Part shown: positions 1 to 11,627 of the stretch, piece by piece
Position numbering within the stretch: the stretch's first letter is position 1
Layout of the letters: every line of letters starts with the position of its first letter
DNA from: Actinostola sp. cb2023
Lineage: Eukaryota; Cnidaria; Anthozoa; Actiniaria; Actinostolidae
Assembly (NCBI GenBank): GCA_033675265.1
Contig: JAUJYZ010000484.1
Location: 186,001-250,000 of the forward strand
DNA length: 64,000 nucleotides
Reading direction: 5' to 3'
Translations under genes and position numbers: made by a program
The notes under the pieces: generated by a model
What the model saw: the letters and a program-made list of their open reading frames with translations, nothing else
Database searches by the model: none
What the model was told of the DNA's origin: nothing

Positions 1-415
1 TTTATCATTATTATTATTTTGAGGAAAAACTTTTTTTTAGTTTGGAAAAAAACTGGGGGGGGGCGTCCCTTTGGCGCTACGGCCCTGGGTAAGCAGCTAT
101 GTGTAAGGGGAGAGAGCATTGCATGACGACACTAAACACGGCTGCGAGGGAGACTACCTTAATACAGGGTGGCCGCGTAATACAGGGTGGCCGCTTGATA
201 CAGGGTCGTTTTATACAGGTTTGACTGTATTAATTGGGTTCCCAGTGAGTTCCCAGTGAGGTCATGAGTTTATAAATCCCATTTGGAAGATTTTGATCTC
301 TGATTTTATTCTACAGTTATACTTAATATTTTACTTTCTTAATTACTCGGGCCCTTCCGAAGGAAGCCCGAGTTATAAAATGGACATTCTTTTTATTATT
401 AATTTTTTTTTTTTA
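1..415. other. Repeat fragments, no gene
   Basis: Contains three tandem pieces of a TACAGGGTGGCCGC motif (about 160-210) ending in a TTTGACTGTA TIR-like end at 220-231, and a hairpin at 346-373 of the ACTCGGGC/GCCCGAGT family seen also at 33.4, 43.7 and 62.8 kb. Confidence 0.5.
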
Positions 416-565
416 ATGTTTTTGTTAGGCCACGGAATGCGAAGTATTTGATGAGGCGTCAGTTGTGCAATATCCAGTCACATGGATATTTTATGTTTTT
501 GTTAGGCCACGGAATGCGAAGTATTTGATCAGGCGTCAGTTGTGCAATATCCGGTCACATGTCAC
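416..565. repeat. Two tandem copies of a 77-bp repeat
   Basis: The unit beginning ATGTTTTTGTTAGGCCACGG occurs twice with few mismatches. Its inner GCGAAGTATTTGAT also occurs twice near 62825-62860, so the unit belongs to a dispersed family. Confidence 0.7.
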
Positions 566-1755
566 ATCGAGACCAAATATACCGAGGCTAGGCTAGGCTA
601 GGGCTAGTATGTCCATTAGATATAACTGTATTGGAACCATTTATATACAAACATTTATCTTTCTCGCAATCGATGTGGGACTTTGTCAAATCCAAAACAC
701 TACGCATGACCACTAATTCGATAGACAATCGTCACTAAAATAAAGTCAAAATCAAATCAAATCAGATGATATTGTCAAAGCTGGTGTGTGTTTAGTGGCT
801 TCTAGCCAAAGCATGGGGTCTTGTACTATTGAATTGTCTCGCACATGCGCAATGTGTTATATAGGGGTCGTGATTCTCGAGCGGGCTTCGCCAGATCATA
901 GTATGCATGGATGTTATATTATGGGAGTCATGAATGATCGAGTTTGAATTGAGTTAGAGATTTTATCAAAGTAAATTTGAACGAATTCACGATATATACG
1001 TTATGTTGAAGAACGAATACGGACCATAACTCGAACCGTAATTCGAACTCGAATTCGATTCCAAACTCAACGTTTCGGCATTCCCTTATACGAAACACAT
1101 TTCTCAGATATATATAATGATGGATGTTTATTTTATTCGACGTTCGAACCGTAACTCGAACCCGAACTCGAACTCGATTCCAAACTCGACGTTTCGGGAT
1201 CTGAAGCTAGAGAGCGAGGGTTTGATTTTCCACTGAGTAGATTTTGTTTTGATAGCTAATCTCGCTTTGCGTGACAAGAGATATAATTTGTGTCGATGAG
1301 CATCGATAAAGATCTCCGACATATACTGTACGTATATGGTACATCTTTTAAAAACGTACTTGAGGTCACTTGAGGTTGCATATTCATGGCGCCACAAACG
1401 GGTCGAATATTTTCCGAACGCCTATCGAACTAAATCCGAAAATATGATTCGCTCAATAAACGGATCAAATAGTTCCGAGCGTATATCGAACTAAATCCGA
1501 AGTATTCTTCGCTCAGGGCAGATACTGAGATAGTGCTAAGCCATCGTCTTCGACGACTAGAAGTGAAAGAAGCAGTTGACCTGTGCAGAAGATAAATTAT
1601 GTTGTATCCAAGGCAAACCATCCACAGTTCCTCTTAAATACGCTCTCACATACAAACGCATACGCCGATTCGTGTGGGCCAACTCTAAAAGATGTTGAGC
1701 GTTTTCGACTTGAGCGTCTTGTTATTAATGAATTTGATAGTAATATACAACTTAC
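566..1755. other. Unassigned DNA with short local repeats
   Basis: Holds a repeated Glu/Arg-like CGAACTCGAATTCGA stretch (1028-1078 and 1141-1199) and two 62-bp near copies (about 1405-1450 and 1467-1512). No convincing coding region. Probably intron or flank of the WW-exon gene. Confidence 0.4.
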
Positions 1756-1859
1756 ATTGGTGTATTGAGTAGGCCACTTATGTTCTCCTGTTACCTTGTT
1801 GTAGATAAACAGAGTCTGTCCTGACTTACATTGGTATTCTGTCCATTCAGTATCCATTG
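1756..1859 (-). CDS. WW-domain exon of an unidentified gene
   Basis: On the minus strand a 104-bp segment lies between a weak AG acceptor (TTTGAAAG) and a perfect GTAAGT donor. It codes MDTEWTEYQCKSGQTLFIYN and then KVTGEHKWP, which fits a WW domain: two Trp about 23 apart, aromatic cluster, and Pro after the second Trp. WW domains bind proline-rich peptides. No neighbouring exon was recognised except a possible 5' exon near 9278. The same exon recurs at 27415-27518. It could instead be part of a repeat, but exon length, splice sites and frame are kept. Confidence 0.5.
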
Positions 1860-1979
1860 CTTTCAAATTCTTGCTACAACAGAAAGAGAACAATGTTTTT
1901 CTGAGTATTTTTACGCTTGATGAAACCTTACGAACTACATTACTATTACCAAGTGACAAATTACCTTATAATGTTACAT

Positions 1980-3318
1980 CACAGGTAGCCCAAGCTCAGT
2001 ATCAGTGGCGTAAATACAGTAAATGTACTAGACTTTCTTGTTCTGGTGTACTTGAATAAATAAATAAAAAATCGTTTGCCTTTATTCGACTCGTACTTGT
2101 TCCTTGTGTTGTCCTTTACCTCTGTAGGAATTTCTAGGCCATTCCGCTTGAAATTGAGAGAGTTACGGCGATTTAAAAAAAATTCCCTACCAGTAAGAAA
2201 ATATAGAAGGTAGGTCACTCATGGCCGCCAGCGAACTCACATGGTCCCACTCAAATGCTCGTAAATCTCTCGAAACTAGACATAACGCCAAATTTCTTTC
2301 GGTAAACTGTAGTCCAATACAAGTCCGATAAATCACACTGCCATTCCCTTCTCTTACTCATCGCTATCTGCATCCATGAGCAAGGTTTTTGTGACTTTCA
2401 TCGGCAACATGAACCTCTGTACCTTCAAGTCTGACACGGCTTTGAACGGCCGTACAAAAAAATGCACACACCGGGGAAGGACAGAGGTACATTTGACACT
2501 TGAATACAATTTCCGTACCCTCCCGTGAGGATTGCAACCATATCTTGTCAGAGATTATAACAAAATCTTTTCTTCGAATTCGTGTTGATTTTCAATACCC
2601 CATTTGGAATTTGCTCCAAAGGCCTTTTCCTTGAAATCAGAAGCATAATTTGACACAAGAAATACTGTAATCTATGATAGAACGAAATTTTATTCAAGTG
2701 TCAACTTGATTAGATTCTTATACATACTGCACGTTCGTAGTTGAACGAGCTTCACGCCGGCTTCACGCTCCTGGACGACACGTGTTGAAATAAACTATTG
2801 TATTGTATTGTACCTCTGTCCCTCCCCGGTGAGTGCATTTTTTGTACGGCCGTTCAAAATCCGTGTCAGACTTGAAGGTACAGAGGTTCATGTTGCCGAT
2901 GAAAGTCACAAAAACCTTGCTCTTGGAAGCAAATAGCGATGAGTAAGAGAAGGGAATATGGCAGTGTGATTTATCGGACTTGTATTGGACTACAGTTTAC
3001 CGAAAGAAATTTGGCGTTATGTCTAGTTTCGAGAGATTTACGAGCATTTGAGTGGAACCATGTGAGTTCGCTGGAGGCCATGAGTGACCTACCTTCTATA
3101 TTTTCTTACTGGTAGGGAATTTTTTTTAAACCGCCGTAACTCTCTCAATTTCAAGCGGAATGGCCTAGAAATTCCTACAGAGGTAAAGGACAACACAAGG
3201 AACAAGTACGAGTCGAATAAAGGCAAACGATTTTTTATTTATTTATTCCGCCAGACTGCGAGAAAGCCTATACATTTACTGTATTTACGCCACTGATACT
3301 GAGCTTGGGCTACCTGTG
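1980..3318. mobile_element. 1.34 kb foldback element with 7-bp target duplication
   Basis: Two arms of about 505 bp (1980-2484 and 2815-3318) are near-perfect inverted copies around a 330-bp loop. The ends read CACAGGTAGCCCAAGCTCAG. GTTACAT flanks both sides (1973-1979, 3319-3325). The loop contains TTGAAATAAACTATTGTATT followed by a short TTGTA run near 2785-2812, which looks like the 3' tail of a non-LTR retrotransposon. No transposase is present; the frames shared by both arms are open only by chance. Confidence 0.85.
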
Positions 3319-3700
3319 GTTACATAGTGTACATATTGAAAATGTAGTTAAATTTCTAATAAGACTTCAAAACCTCATCATTATTCATTTCAAGAGCAGT
3401 CAGTTAGATTCCTATATGCTTGCATGACTTAAAATATCAACATTATTGTTCATGTATGAAATTCAATCTTATAAAATTATATACTGACTTTTGCTCCATA
3501 GTAGGCAGTCACCTTAAAACAGTACACATTGAATAGTATCAGGCCTAGTTCAAATGCTGTACTTTCCAAGAGCTGTTCTTAATTACTTCAAATGAGGCAG
3601 CCTCGTTATCTATTGTTTGAAATGAGTATGGCTCATGATCATTAGCATGATGTCTGAACAACATGTAGGCCTAACTGTCACCTTGGAAGAGCTTCGGTTG

Positions 3701-3999
3701 CATCCTCTGGAACCCAGGGGTATATTCTGTCATTCGTTAGTTGCTACCAGAGAAATACCCCTGGGAACGAAGTCTGTTGGAACTTGTTCTGGAAGTCAAA
3801 ATTACTCTTGTTTCTGATTGGTCGACCTAGGAAGGTCGACCATTCAGTATCAAGTATACATTGTATTCTGGTTTGAATAGGACAGCCACCATTTTGATTT
3901 TTGACTACTGGAATAAGTTCCAACAGACTTCGTTCCCAGGGGTATTTCTCTGGGAGTGACTAACGAGCGACAGAATATACCCCTGGGTTACCGAGGATG
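3701..3999. mobile_element. 299-bp TIR element, 9-bp target duplication (mutator-like)
   Basis: TIRs start CATCCTCTGGAACCCAGGGG and run about 95 bp with small changes. CTTCGGTTG lies directly on both sides (3692-3700 and 4000-4008). A palindrome with GGTCGACC halves sits near the centre (3819-3842). 9-bp duplications are the hallmark of Mutator-like elements; no transposase. Confidence 0.85.
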
Positions 4000-4225
4000 C
4001 TTCGGTTGCAACCCTTTTGTGTTATGTTTTTATAATGTGGACTATTAAGCATCTCCACAAAATATTAAAATATATTAATATATATGCCAGATGTTGTAAA
4101 TGTACAAAGACAATCAGACAATGCAAAGAGGGTACAACTATACTAGCCAAATGAATTTCAATGAACTAATTTCAATTTGAATAGTCGTTCCCCTGAGGGA
4201 CCATGATACAGTACTACCATATTTA

Positions 4226-4796
4226 CATGCTCGAGAATCCAGCGGTGCTCTTCGGCGTGGGCTCGGAAAGCATCCCGCCAGAAAGAACTGCTGGAGAACT
4301 TACCTGCTAAAACGACTTCTGGGGCGTGAGATAAAGCTGGCTTCTGATTGACCCTATTTTTTGTCACAAAAAAGAGGGCCAATCAGAGCTCAGCCGTATT
4401 TTCATTCATTAAAACGAACGCTTTGGGCAAAAGTCAGTGTTGACAGTTGTTGAAAGGACTGTTGAAAGATGAATCCAAGATATCAAAGTTGTTTACAAGA
4501 TATATGTCCAGATTTTGTTTGAAAGAACGGAAGTTTTGGTTGGAGACGAGTACGTTACCTTCTGCGAGCAGAATCTTCTTTTCGGATCTCCTCCCCGAGA
4601 GAGGGAGAGGTCAAAAGAAGACTTTCGAAGTAGAAGCTGTCAAACCTTAATGAGATTATTTCTCCTTCCAGGGTTGATGCGCTTGAGTGCGTATCACGCC
4701 CCAGAAGTCGTTCTAGCAGGCAAGTTCTCCAGCGGTTCTTCTGGCGGGGCGATTTCCGAGCCCACGCCGAAGAGCACCGCTGGATTCTCGAGCATG
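4226..4796. mobile_element. 571-bp TIR element, 9-bp target duplication (mutator-like)
   Basis: TIRs begin CATGCTCGAGAATCCAGCGG and extend about 105 bp. The flanks are exact 9-bp copies of CCATATTTA at 4217-4225 and 4797-4805. The inner part has no recognised coding region. Confidence 0.87.
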
Positions 4797-4805
4797 CCAT
4801 ATTTA

Positions 4806-6600
4806 TTGTATATTTATCTTAGTGCAGTAAAGTGTAGAGCTATACTAATAAGAGCCAAATAGACACCAAGACGATGATGGAGAGGCAGAAGAAGAGCCAC
4901 AGATTGTAATGAATTTTCGAATTCGAGTGCAGTCTGCAGTGCAGATCGTCTAGGATTTTACAATACTCAATAGTAAGCTTTATATTATTATATAGCTATA
5001 AACGTTTTAAAATGTGTTTCACATCATTTGACATAGTTCGTTGTTTTGTACTTGTTGAAAATGTGCTTGAAATTGAACAATAATTTATTGTAATGGAGAC
5101 TGAGAGTGAGACTGAAAGTTGGTTAAGCTTATTAAACTAAAGCTTATATTAAGCTTATTATCATTATTTATACTGTAGAGTCGAATCCCTAGATTTTCTA
5201 GTCTATTTCCTCCATCCACCAGCTTACTTATCCAGGTTTCTCCAGCATGCCTGTGTTGCTAAATCTAATTATTTTTCTAAGATGCTCCAGAAGTTCAATT
5301 ACAATTAAGCTTATTACATTTGTTTTGTAAATAGAGAGTGAAATCACAACAACAGTCATTACCATTATTTGGTGAAAGCATAAAATACCTGCTATTTATT
5401 ATACATGTAAGCTTATGTATTTTACAAGCTTAGGACTGATTTAAATTTGATTTTGACATACAAAATGAGGGACTGCATACATTGATATGCCCTATAATAT
5501 TGTTAGATAATTTTATAGTGGTGTCAACTACTGAAAGTATAGTCTATTATTATGTACTTTTCTAAAATCACTTACTCTTTTTATACTTTCTGGTATGAAA
5601 AAGTTGCTTGTCATGACTACATGTATGTAACAGCTTCCACTGTGTGACTGTTTTTGGTAGACTTCAGCCAAAAGTATAGAGGATACAGTTTAGTTGTACT
5701 TTCTATGGAAACAAATACTACCCAATACTAAGATGGGAAGTAATTTTAATATATATTTTCCTAAATGTCCCCCTCCCCTCCCTGGCCTCCCTCCCTCAAG
5801 AATATGATCAATAACAGACAACCATTATTCTGCAATGTGTAATATATGCCACATGCTATCAAAATTAATCAGCATAGTTTCAGCTGTCATGCTGGTTCAA
5901 TATGATTAACATTAATGATAGGGGAGTGATTGCAACTAGTCTGACTATTAAACTACCTTTTATACATACTCAAATTACTACAAAGCACAAAATAATGGTC
6001 TCTTATTTATAGTTACACAAAATAAGAAAAGGCTAAGTATGTCATGCCTATGTACATTGTCGTATGGTGAATGTACAAGTCATCATACATTGTATGAACA
6101 AAAATAAATATGCCTGTTGTTACCACCGGGTATCATAAATAAGCTATTATTATGGGTTTTGCACCACACATTATTATTTCTCATTGGGCCATGTCGTATA
6201 ATGCACCAGGGTGGTGTAAGGTTTTAGAGCCCCTGATCATGATCATAACTAATTAATTATTACAGCGTGAAGCTCTCGACTATGACCTCCTTTAATGTAT
6301 TCACATACTTTTGTCTCACCATCCTCCAATTAGTGGTTAGATCAGAGATAAGATAAGACAATCCTGCAAAGCTGATTGGACAATGGCCGAGACGAAAGTA
6401 TGCAAATACATTTAGGTGGTCATACATTAACCATTTGTGTTTTGTGCTGAAAGGGTGGGGGTTGGGTGGAGGTGTGTCACTGAGCCTGAACTCTGAACTC
6501 TGTTTCAATGCATAAATTTTCATACCCTGTTTACTAGCTTATCACCCTGTTTCAATTCAGTGTACATTGCCAACATTATTTGTTACCTTGTAAGTTTGAT
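4806..6600. other. Unassigned AT-rich DNA
   Basis: No gene seen. Several short open frames only. A stretch near 5185-5290 reads on the minus strand like a short exon ending before GTAAGC, but it has no recognisable protein. Possibly intron of the WW-exon gene. Confidence 0.35.
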
Positions 6601-7011
6601 GTTTCAGCGCTGTGAGGGTGGCACACACACATGTACCAATTAAAATGGTGTACTAACCCTATTTTTGGGTAAGGGTGTGCCACGGACACCTCAAAACCCT
6701 GACCCTATTCCAGACCTAAAATTTTGATTTTCCATACCCTATTCCAGACTAAAGCTTTAAAATGTACACCCTATCCCAGACTAAAGCTTAAAAATGTATA
6801 CCTTATCCCAGATTGAAAGCGTGCTAAAGGGATATGTAAACTGATAGTGGCGTTATTGCGGAAACCATACCCTATACCAGACCAATACGTACCTGATCCC
6901 AGCCTAAAAAGGCTAAAATTGATACCTATACCCTATCCCGCGGCACATACCCGTATAGCGTGGGGATAACATATGTGGGGATAACCCCCCCCCCCCCCCC
7001 CCCCCCCCCCC
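6601..7011. repeat. Imperfect CCCTATTCCAGAC repeats ending in poly-C
   Basis: At least five diverged repeats with a core like ACCCTATTCCAGAC (6705-6930), then GGCACATACCCGTATA and a run of 27 C at 6985-7011. A related arrangement recurs at 9540-9931. Confidence 0.6.
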
Positions 7012-8210
7012 GGGTGTACTAAGTACCCCTGCCCCTGGGTTTTAGTTACTGACAAAAACTACTACAGATGAATAGTACAAAAAGCTGTTAATGAAACAAA
7101 CCTGGAATACAGAATGTAGGCGAATGACAATTTAGGATTTAGGTGAATGTCAATTTAGCTTCGGTTTGATACTACAGTATAAATACAGCCCAAATTTGGC
7201 ACTATGACATCCAGCCTGTGGACTATACTATCAGATAATCACCATCTCTATAGGCTTACAACAACACAACAATCTCGCTCAGTAGGAAAAACTAAATTTT
7301 CTAAAGGTTCCAGCATGATGAGTCAGCTCTGGCTGGAGGACAAGGAGAAGAGAATGGTTAATGTCAGTCATGACAATGAAATAAAAATATTAGCCTCTTT
7401 TTATAATCATGCAACTGAATTGCTTTCAATTTATTGTCATTGAGCACACACGTATTTACATTATGTGATAAAGCCAAAGCTAGACAGAGTAGTATAAAAT
7501 AAAGTCAACAACAACAGTAACAAAAGTACATTTGCTCAGGCTGGTAATTAAAGTAAGCTTTAATAACTTTTAAAGTTCTTAAATTCCAATCTTCATTGCA
7601 AAAATATAAGCTTAAGCTTAACACAACTAGAACTAGAAGCCGTGGGCTTAGCTAAATCAGTAAATGAAGATTGAAGTGCAAACATACCCGACGTCTTTCT
7701 CTCTTTATAAACGCTGAACGATCATTAGATAAATCTTGGAAGTGCCAGTCCTTATTTGAGCGGTTTTTTGTTCGTCTTAAAAAATCGAACCCACACTAAT
7801 CGGCCATATGATCAATATTTTCAATACAAAAATAATCAATTTTCGTCTTCAGCTTCTTTCAGAAACAAATTCAGGTCTCTTCGCTTTCAGAAACTGTGCA
7901 AAAAGTTGGCATTTAGAGCAGAGAAACGAATAAAGAAGGAGATAACAGCTCACAACACTGAACAAACATGGTGTCCCGCGAAAGTGACTCCCTGTTGTGA
8001 CGTCATTCTGACCAATTTCCGAGTGCATCCCGGACTTTCCTGATTGCTGAACGGAAACTTTAGCCTAAAATTTTCGTACTTTAAAAACGCTTTTGAGAAA
8101 AATCAACAACGACGTGATATTTAGCACACTTTCAACTGTTTATTCCGTTTGCTTTCAAAAGATTCATTTTTCGGTTGAAGTCCCCCTTTAAATGGCTCTT
8201 TCTCGATATA
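7012..8210. other. Unassigned DNA
   Basis: Contains open frames at 7204-7443 (79 codons) and 7756-8043 (95 codons, Lys/Arg-rich) with no family I recognise. No splice context supports them, so I do not call genes here. Confidence 0.35.
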
Positions 8211-8212
8211 TC

Positions 8213-9027
8213 AACCACTCAATTATCTATATGTATCTATATGTATCTATATGTCTCTACATGTATCTCTATATGTATCTACATTTGTATATGTATCACT
8301 CAATTATCTATATGTATCTATATGTATCTATATGTATCTATATGACTGTATCTATATGTATCTATAGAGACTGTAGAGACCTGTAGATCCTGTAGAGACC
8401 TATAGATCCTGTAGAGACCTATAGATCCTGTAGAGACCTATAGGTCTCTACAGGATCTATAGGTCTCTACAGAATCTATAGGTCTCTATAGGTCTCTACA
8501 GAATCTATAGGTCTCTACAGAATCTATAGTTCTCTACAGAATCTATAGGATCTATAGGTCTCTACAGAATCTATAGGTCTCTACAGGATCTATAGGTCTC
8601 TACAGGATCTATAGGTCTCTATAGGTCTCTACAGAATCTATAGGTCTCTATAGGTCTCTACAGAATCTATAGGTCTCTACAGGATCTATAGGTCTCTACA
8701 GAATCTATAGGTATCTACAGGATCTATAGGTCTCTACAGGATCTATAGGTCTCTACAGGATCTATAGGTCTCTATACATGTAGGTCTCTATAGATACATA
8801 TAGATACATATAGATACCATGTACATATATAGATACATGTAGAGACATATAGATACATATAGATAATTGAGTGATACATATACTGTAGATACATATATAG
8901 ATACATGTAGAGACATATAGATACATATAGATACATATAGATAATTGAGTGATACATATAGATACATATAGATACATATAGAGATACATGTAGAGACATA
9001 TAGATACATATAGATAATTGAGTGGTT
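8213..9027. repeat. Palindromic minisatellite foldback (815 bp)
   Basis: Outer arms begin AACCACTCAATTATCTATAT and end with its reverse complement; they consist of TATGTATCTA-type units. The inner part is an 18-bp minisatellite of the type TCTCTACAGGATCTATAG, in one orientation before about 8441 and the other after it. The centre is a perfect palindrome. Strong hairpin or cruciform potential. Confidence 0.85.
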
Positions 9028-9277
9028 GTCTTTAAATAGTACTAAATAATGCTATCTCTATTGTTTTCTATTGTTTCATTAGTGCTATTTAGTACTAATT
9101 AGTTATTTAGTTTTCAAGCTTTTCTAACTTGCACTCTAAGCAGTAGACACAAACACTGAATGATTTTACAATACCCTTTAACAGTCAACGTTTTGATGTA
9201 CCAACAGTTGCAGGGTAATGGACGGCTTGGTGATGGCAGACAACAACCATATTCAAGCACAATCAACCAAACCTTAC
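9028..9277. other. Intron-like DNA shared with the 33.9 kb region
   Basis: Includes AACGTTTTGATGTACC (about 9188-9203), which recurs at 33915-33930 in the same relative position to the duplicated exon edge. Also carries AGTACTAATTAG and GCACTCTAAG pieces like the ends of the element at 51.4-54.0 kb. Confidence 0.45.
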
Positions 9278-9465
9278 CTGGATTATTACTGCAGTATTAC
9301 AAATGGAAGAAACCGTAACAACTGCTGACAATGATAGTAACTGACTTGCCTCACTAGACACTTTGCTCTGGAGACGTCTCCCTTCTTCCCGTCGTTTGAC
9401 TGTCAGAAAATAACAGGCGTTACTGGATCATCGGTAAAGCCTGGAACGAGCCTCGTTCTGAACTG
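9278..9465 (-). other. Possible noncoding first exon with donor, copy 1
   Basis: Minus-strand sequence ends in CAG/GTAAGG, a strong donor, and contains stops in all frames I followed, so a 5' UTR exon is the best guess. It is repeated at 34396-34555. It would lie upstream of the WW exon on the same strand. Confidence 0.35.
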
Positions 9466-9539
9466 AAGAGCGACACAGGAAGCCCATATGGTATCGGTAT
9501 ACACTAGTCGTTACATTTGTAAGTGGAGAGGTACTCCCG

Positions 9540-9931
9540 GAAATTTAGGATATGTGAGTGTCCCCGGGATGTCGAAACCCTGACCCTATTTTTAAAAGGA
9601 TGAAGAATTGGAAAATTCATAACCGGATTTATCACTGAAATATATATAGACCCAATTTAGGAAAACGTTCATAGTATTCCTTTGGAAATCGCTAATATCA
9701 GAAGTACTTACGCAGGCTGTTACGCTAAGCGGATTTTTTACTCAAAGCAAAAAAAAGTGTACCCAAATTAAAGATCGAATATTTTATTTTATGGTTGAAA
9801 AGCAAAATATGATACCCAATTTAAGGATCTGGACGTTCAAAAACCATACCCTATTCGGGGGCACATACCTATATATTATATTATGATATATTATTATATA
9901 TCATATCCCCCCCCCCCCCCCCCCCCCCCCC
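9540..9931. repeat. Second poly-C-tailed repeat
   Basis: Diverged ACCCAATTTA / ACCCTATT motifs, then GGGGCACATACCTATATA, an AT-rich bridge and 25 C at 9907-9931. Same order as at 6601-7011. Confidence 0.55.
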
Positions 9932-10370
9932 ACCACACCGGGGGGCCGGGGACGGATGGCATATTCGAAGATTTTGGCTTGAATCAAGGCCAAAGCATGT
10001 CTTGTCCCATTTCGTTTACTGTGTACCCACCGAGTGGCCAGGGAGGGGTGTTGGGGGGTGGAGGGACTCCCGTATCAAAGTGTCGGCGATGCCGGTAGGA
10101 CATTTTCAAAAATACCCCTAAAGGATACCGCGTGTTTTTTTATGGACTTGTAATAAACAGTGTAACGAAAAGTTTGTGGGGTTTGTAGTACTGATGACAT
10201 GTAACTGACTGTATACTCGTTACCTGACAATTATCTATATTTAAAACTGAAGTATCCTATTCGATCAATCCCTTTATTTTCACGCTCGATGAATAAGAAT
10301 GGGAAATTGCAACCGCGGCGCGGATAGGAGCTTTACGAACTCAAGCTGCCCATGCCGGGAGTGAGAGACA
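9932..10370. other. Unassigned DNA
   Basis: Contains G-rich GGGGGGTGGAGGGACTCCCG-type DNA (10020-10075) probably belonging to the poly-C repeat. No gene seen. Confidence 0.35.
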
Positions 10371-10625
10371 ATGAGAGGTCACACAGACACATTCAGTCTC
10401 TTTCTCTTGGGTCACACAGACACATCCGGCACTGGGGTCACACAGACACATCCGGCACTGGGGACACACAGACACATCCATGCTCTTTCTCCGGGGTCAC
10501 ACAGACACATCCGGTACTGCGGTCACACACACACATCCAGGCTCTTTCTCCGGTGTCACACAGACACAGACACATGCATCCATCAGCGCTCTATGGGGTG
10601 GTACAGACACTTCCAAACACCGTTC
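10371..10625. repeat. GTCACACAGACACAT minisatellite
   Basis: About eight imperfect copies of a 26-bp unit with core GGTCACACAGACACATCCGG. It is the target of the element at 10633: ACTGGGG of the repeat unit forms the target duplication. Confidence 0.75.
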
Positions 10626-10632
10626 ACTGGGG

Positions 10633-11163
10633 CAGGAGCCCATAAGTAGGAGCCTCCATCTACCGTACTGGGTTTGTGAGACGACCTGTGACCGGATCAG
10701 GCTATTTTTAGAACACCTTTTCCCGCGAACTAATCATCAATCAATAGGAATCCCCCATGGGAATTAAACATAGCCATTCAGCATCAATGAGGTAGATGAT
10801 TTGTGTTTATTTGTGATACATGAACAAAGTGGCGGACGAAGAAATTGGCGAAATTGAAGAAACTGAAAGTGAAGAGAGCGAAAATGATAGTGATAGTTAC
10901 AGTGGCTCTTTTGCAGAGTTTAGTACTTCATCGGAAAGTGACCAAGAGTCTTCAAGTTCGTGTTCTGTTTCTCAAGGAACTAAAAAAACATCAAATAGTA
11001 AATCTACCAAGCCAAAAGCTAGAAACTCCGTAACAAAGCCGAAATCAAAAATCCCTGGTGTTAAAATTTCGCGGCAAAACTGGTGTTCTAAAAATAGCCT
11101 GATCCGGTCACAGGTCGTCTCACAAATACATCCTAGATGGAGGCTCCTACTTATGGGCTCCTG
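10633..11163. mobile_element. 531-bp TIR element carrying an open frame
   Basis: TIRs begin CAGGAGCCCATAAGTAGGAG and extend about 95 bp. ACTGGGG flanks both sides (10626-10632, 11164-11170), so a 7-bp (perhaps 8-bp) target duplication. It encloses the reading frame at 10820-11164. Confidence 0.8.
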
Positions 11164-11164
11164 A
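10820..11164 (+). CDS. Hypothetical acidic protein fragment inside TIR element
   Basis: 114 codons. Residues 7-55 are very rich in Glu, Ser and Asp (EEIGEIEETESEESENDSDS), then a Lys/Pro/Ser-rich basic part; the last 30 residues are coded by the right TIR. The acidic start resembles disordered N-termini of several transposases, so this may be the stump of a lost transposase gene. The TGA stop takes its A from the flanking target duplication. No homologue recognised. It could be fortuitous. Confidence 0.35.
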   Translation: MNKVADEEIGEIEETESEESENDSDSYSGSFAEFSTSSESDQESSSSCSVSQGTKKTSNSKSTKPKARNSVTKPKSKIPGVKISRQNWCSKNSLIRSQVVSQIHPRWRLLLMGS

Positions 11165-11170
11165 CTGGGG

Positions 11171-11530
11171 TCAATCCGACGCATTCAATGCAACAACTCG
11201 ATCTGCATGCTCTAGGGTCATAACGCATCCAGCAGTGTCCTGTGGGGTCGTCGTGTTCTGTTTCAGTCCTCTCCATGAGGAGCTTTAGAGAGAAAATGTT
11301 TGGGCTTGATTGACATTTTCTGGTTTCATATTGCACTTTACGACACCTTTAAGGTTTCGGACTAAATTACTCCCGTATTATATCTGTCATCAAACAAAGT
11401 AACCAAAGCAAACTAACTTTAATCCCTTTCTTTATATTATGTACGTGCAAATGGATCAAGAGTAAACGAATAGGTATACAAATCTACGGCCGGAATAGTT
11501 TCTGAGTAATTATAAAGTTATAAAAACAAA
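11171..11530. other. Unassigned DNA
   Basis: No gene or clear repeat. One minus-strand open frame of 61 codons without features. Confidence 0.3.
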
Positions 11531-11627
11531 GCGCACTAGGCCTACCCAAGCTGTCTACGAAACCGCAGGTATAACGCACTAGGCCTACCCAAGCTGTCTA
11601 CGAGACCGCAGGTATAACGCACTAGGC
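11531..11627. repeat. 46-bp tandem repeat, about two copies
   Basis: GCGCACTAGGCCTACCCAAG and following bases occur twice with one or two changes, plus a partial third start. Confidence 0.8.

Noticed and set aside
8192..9009. Tyr/Met/Ile/Leu-rich small proteins
   Set aside because: Products of the TATGTATCTA repeats on both strands.
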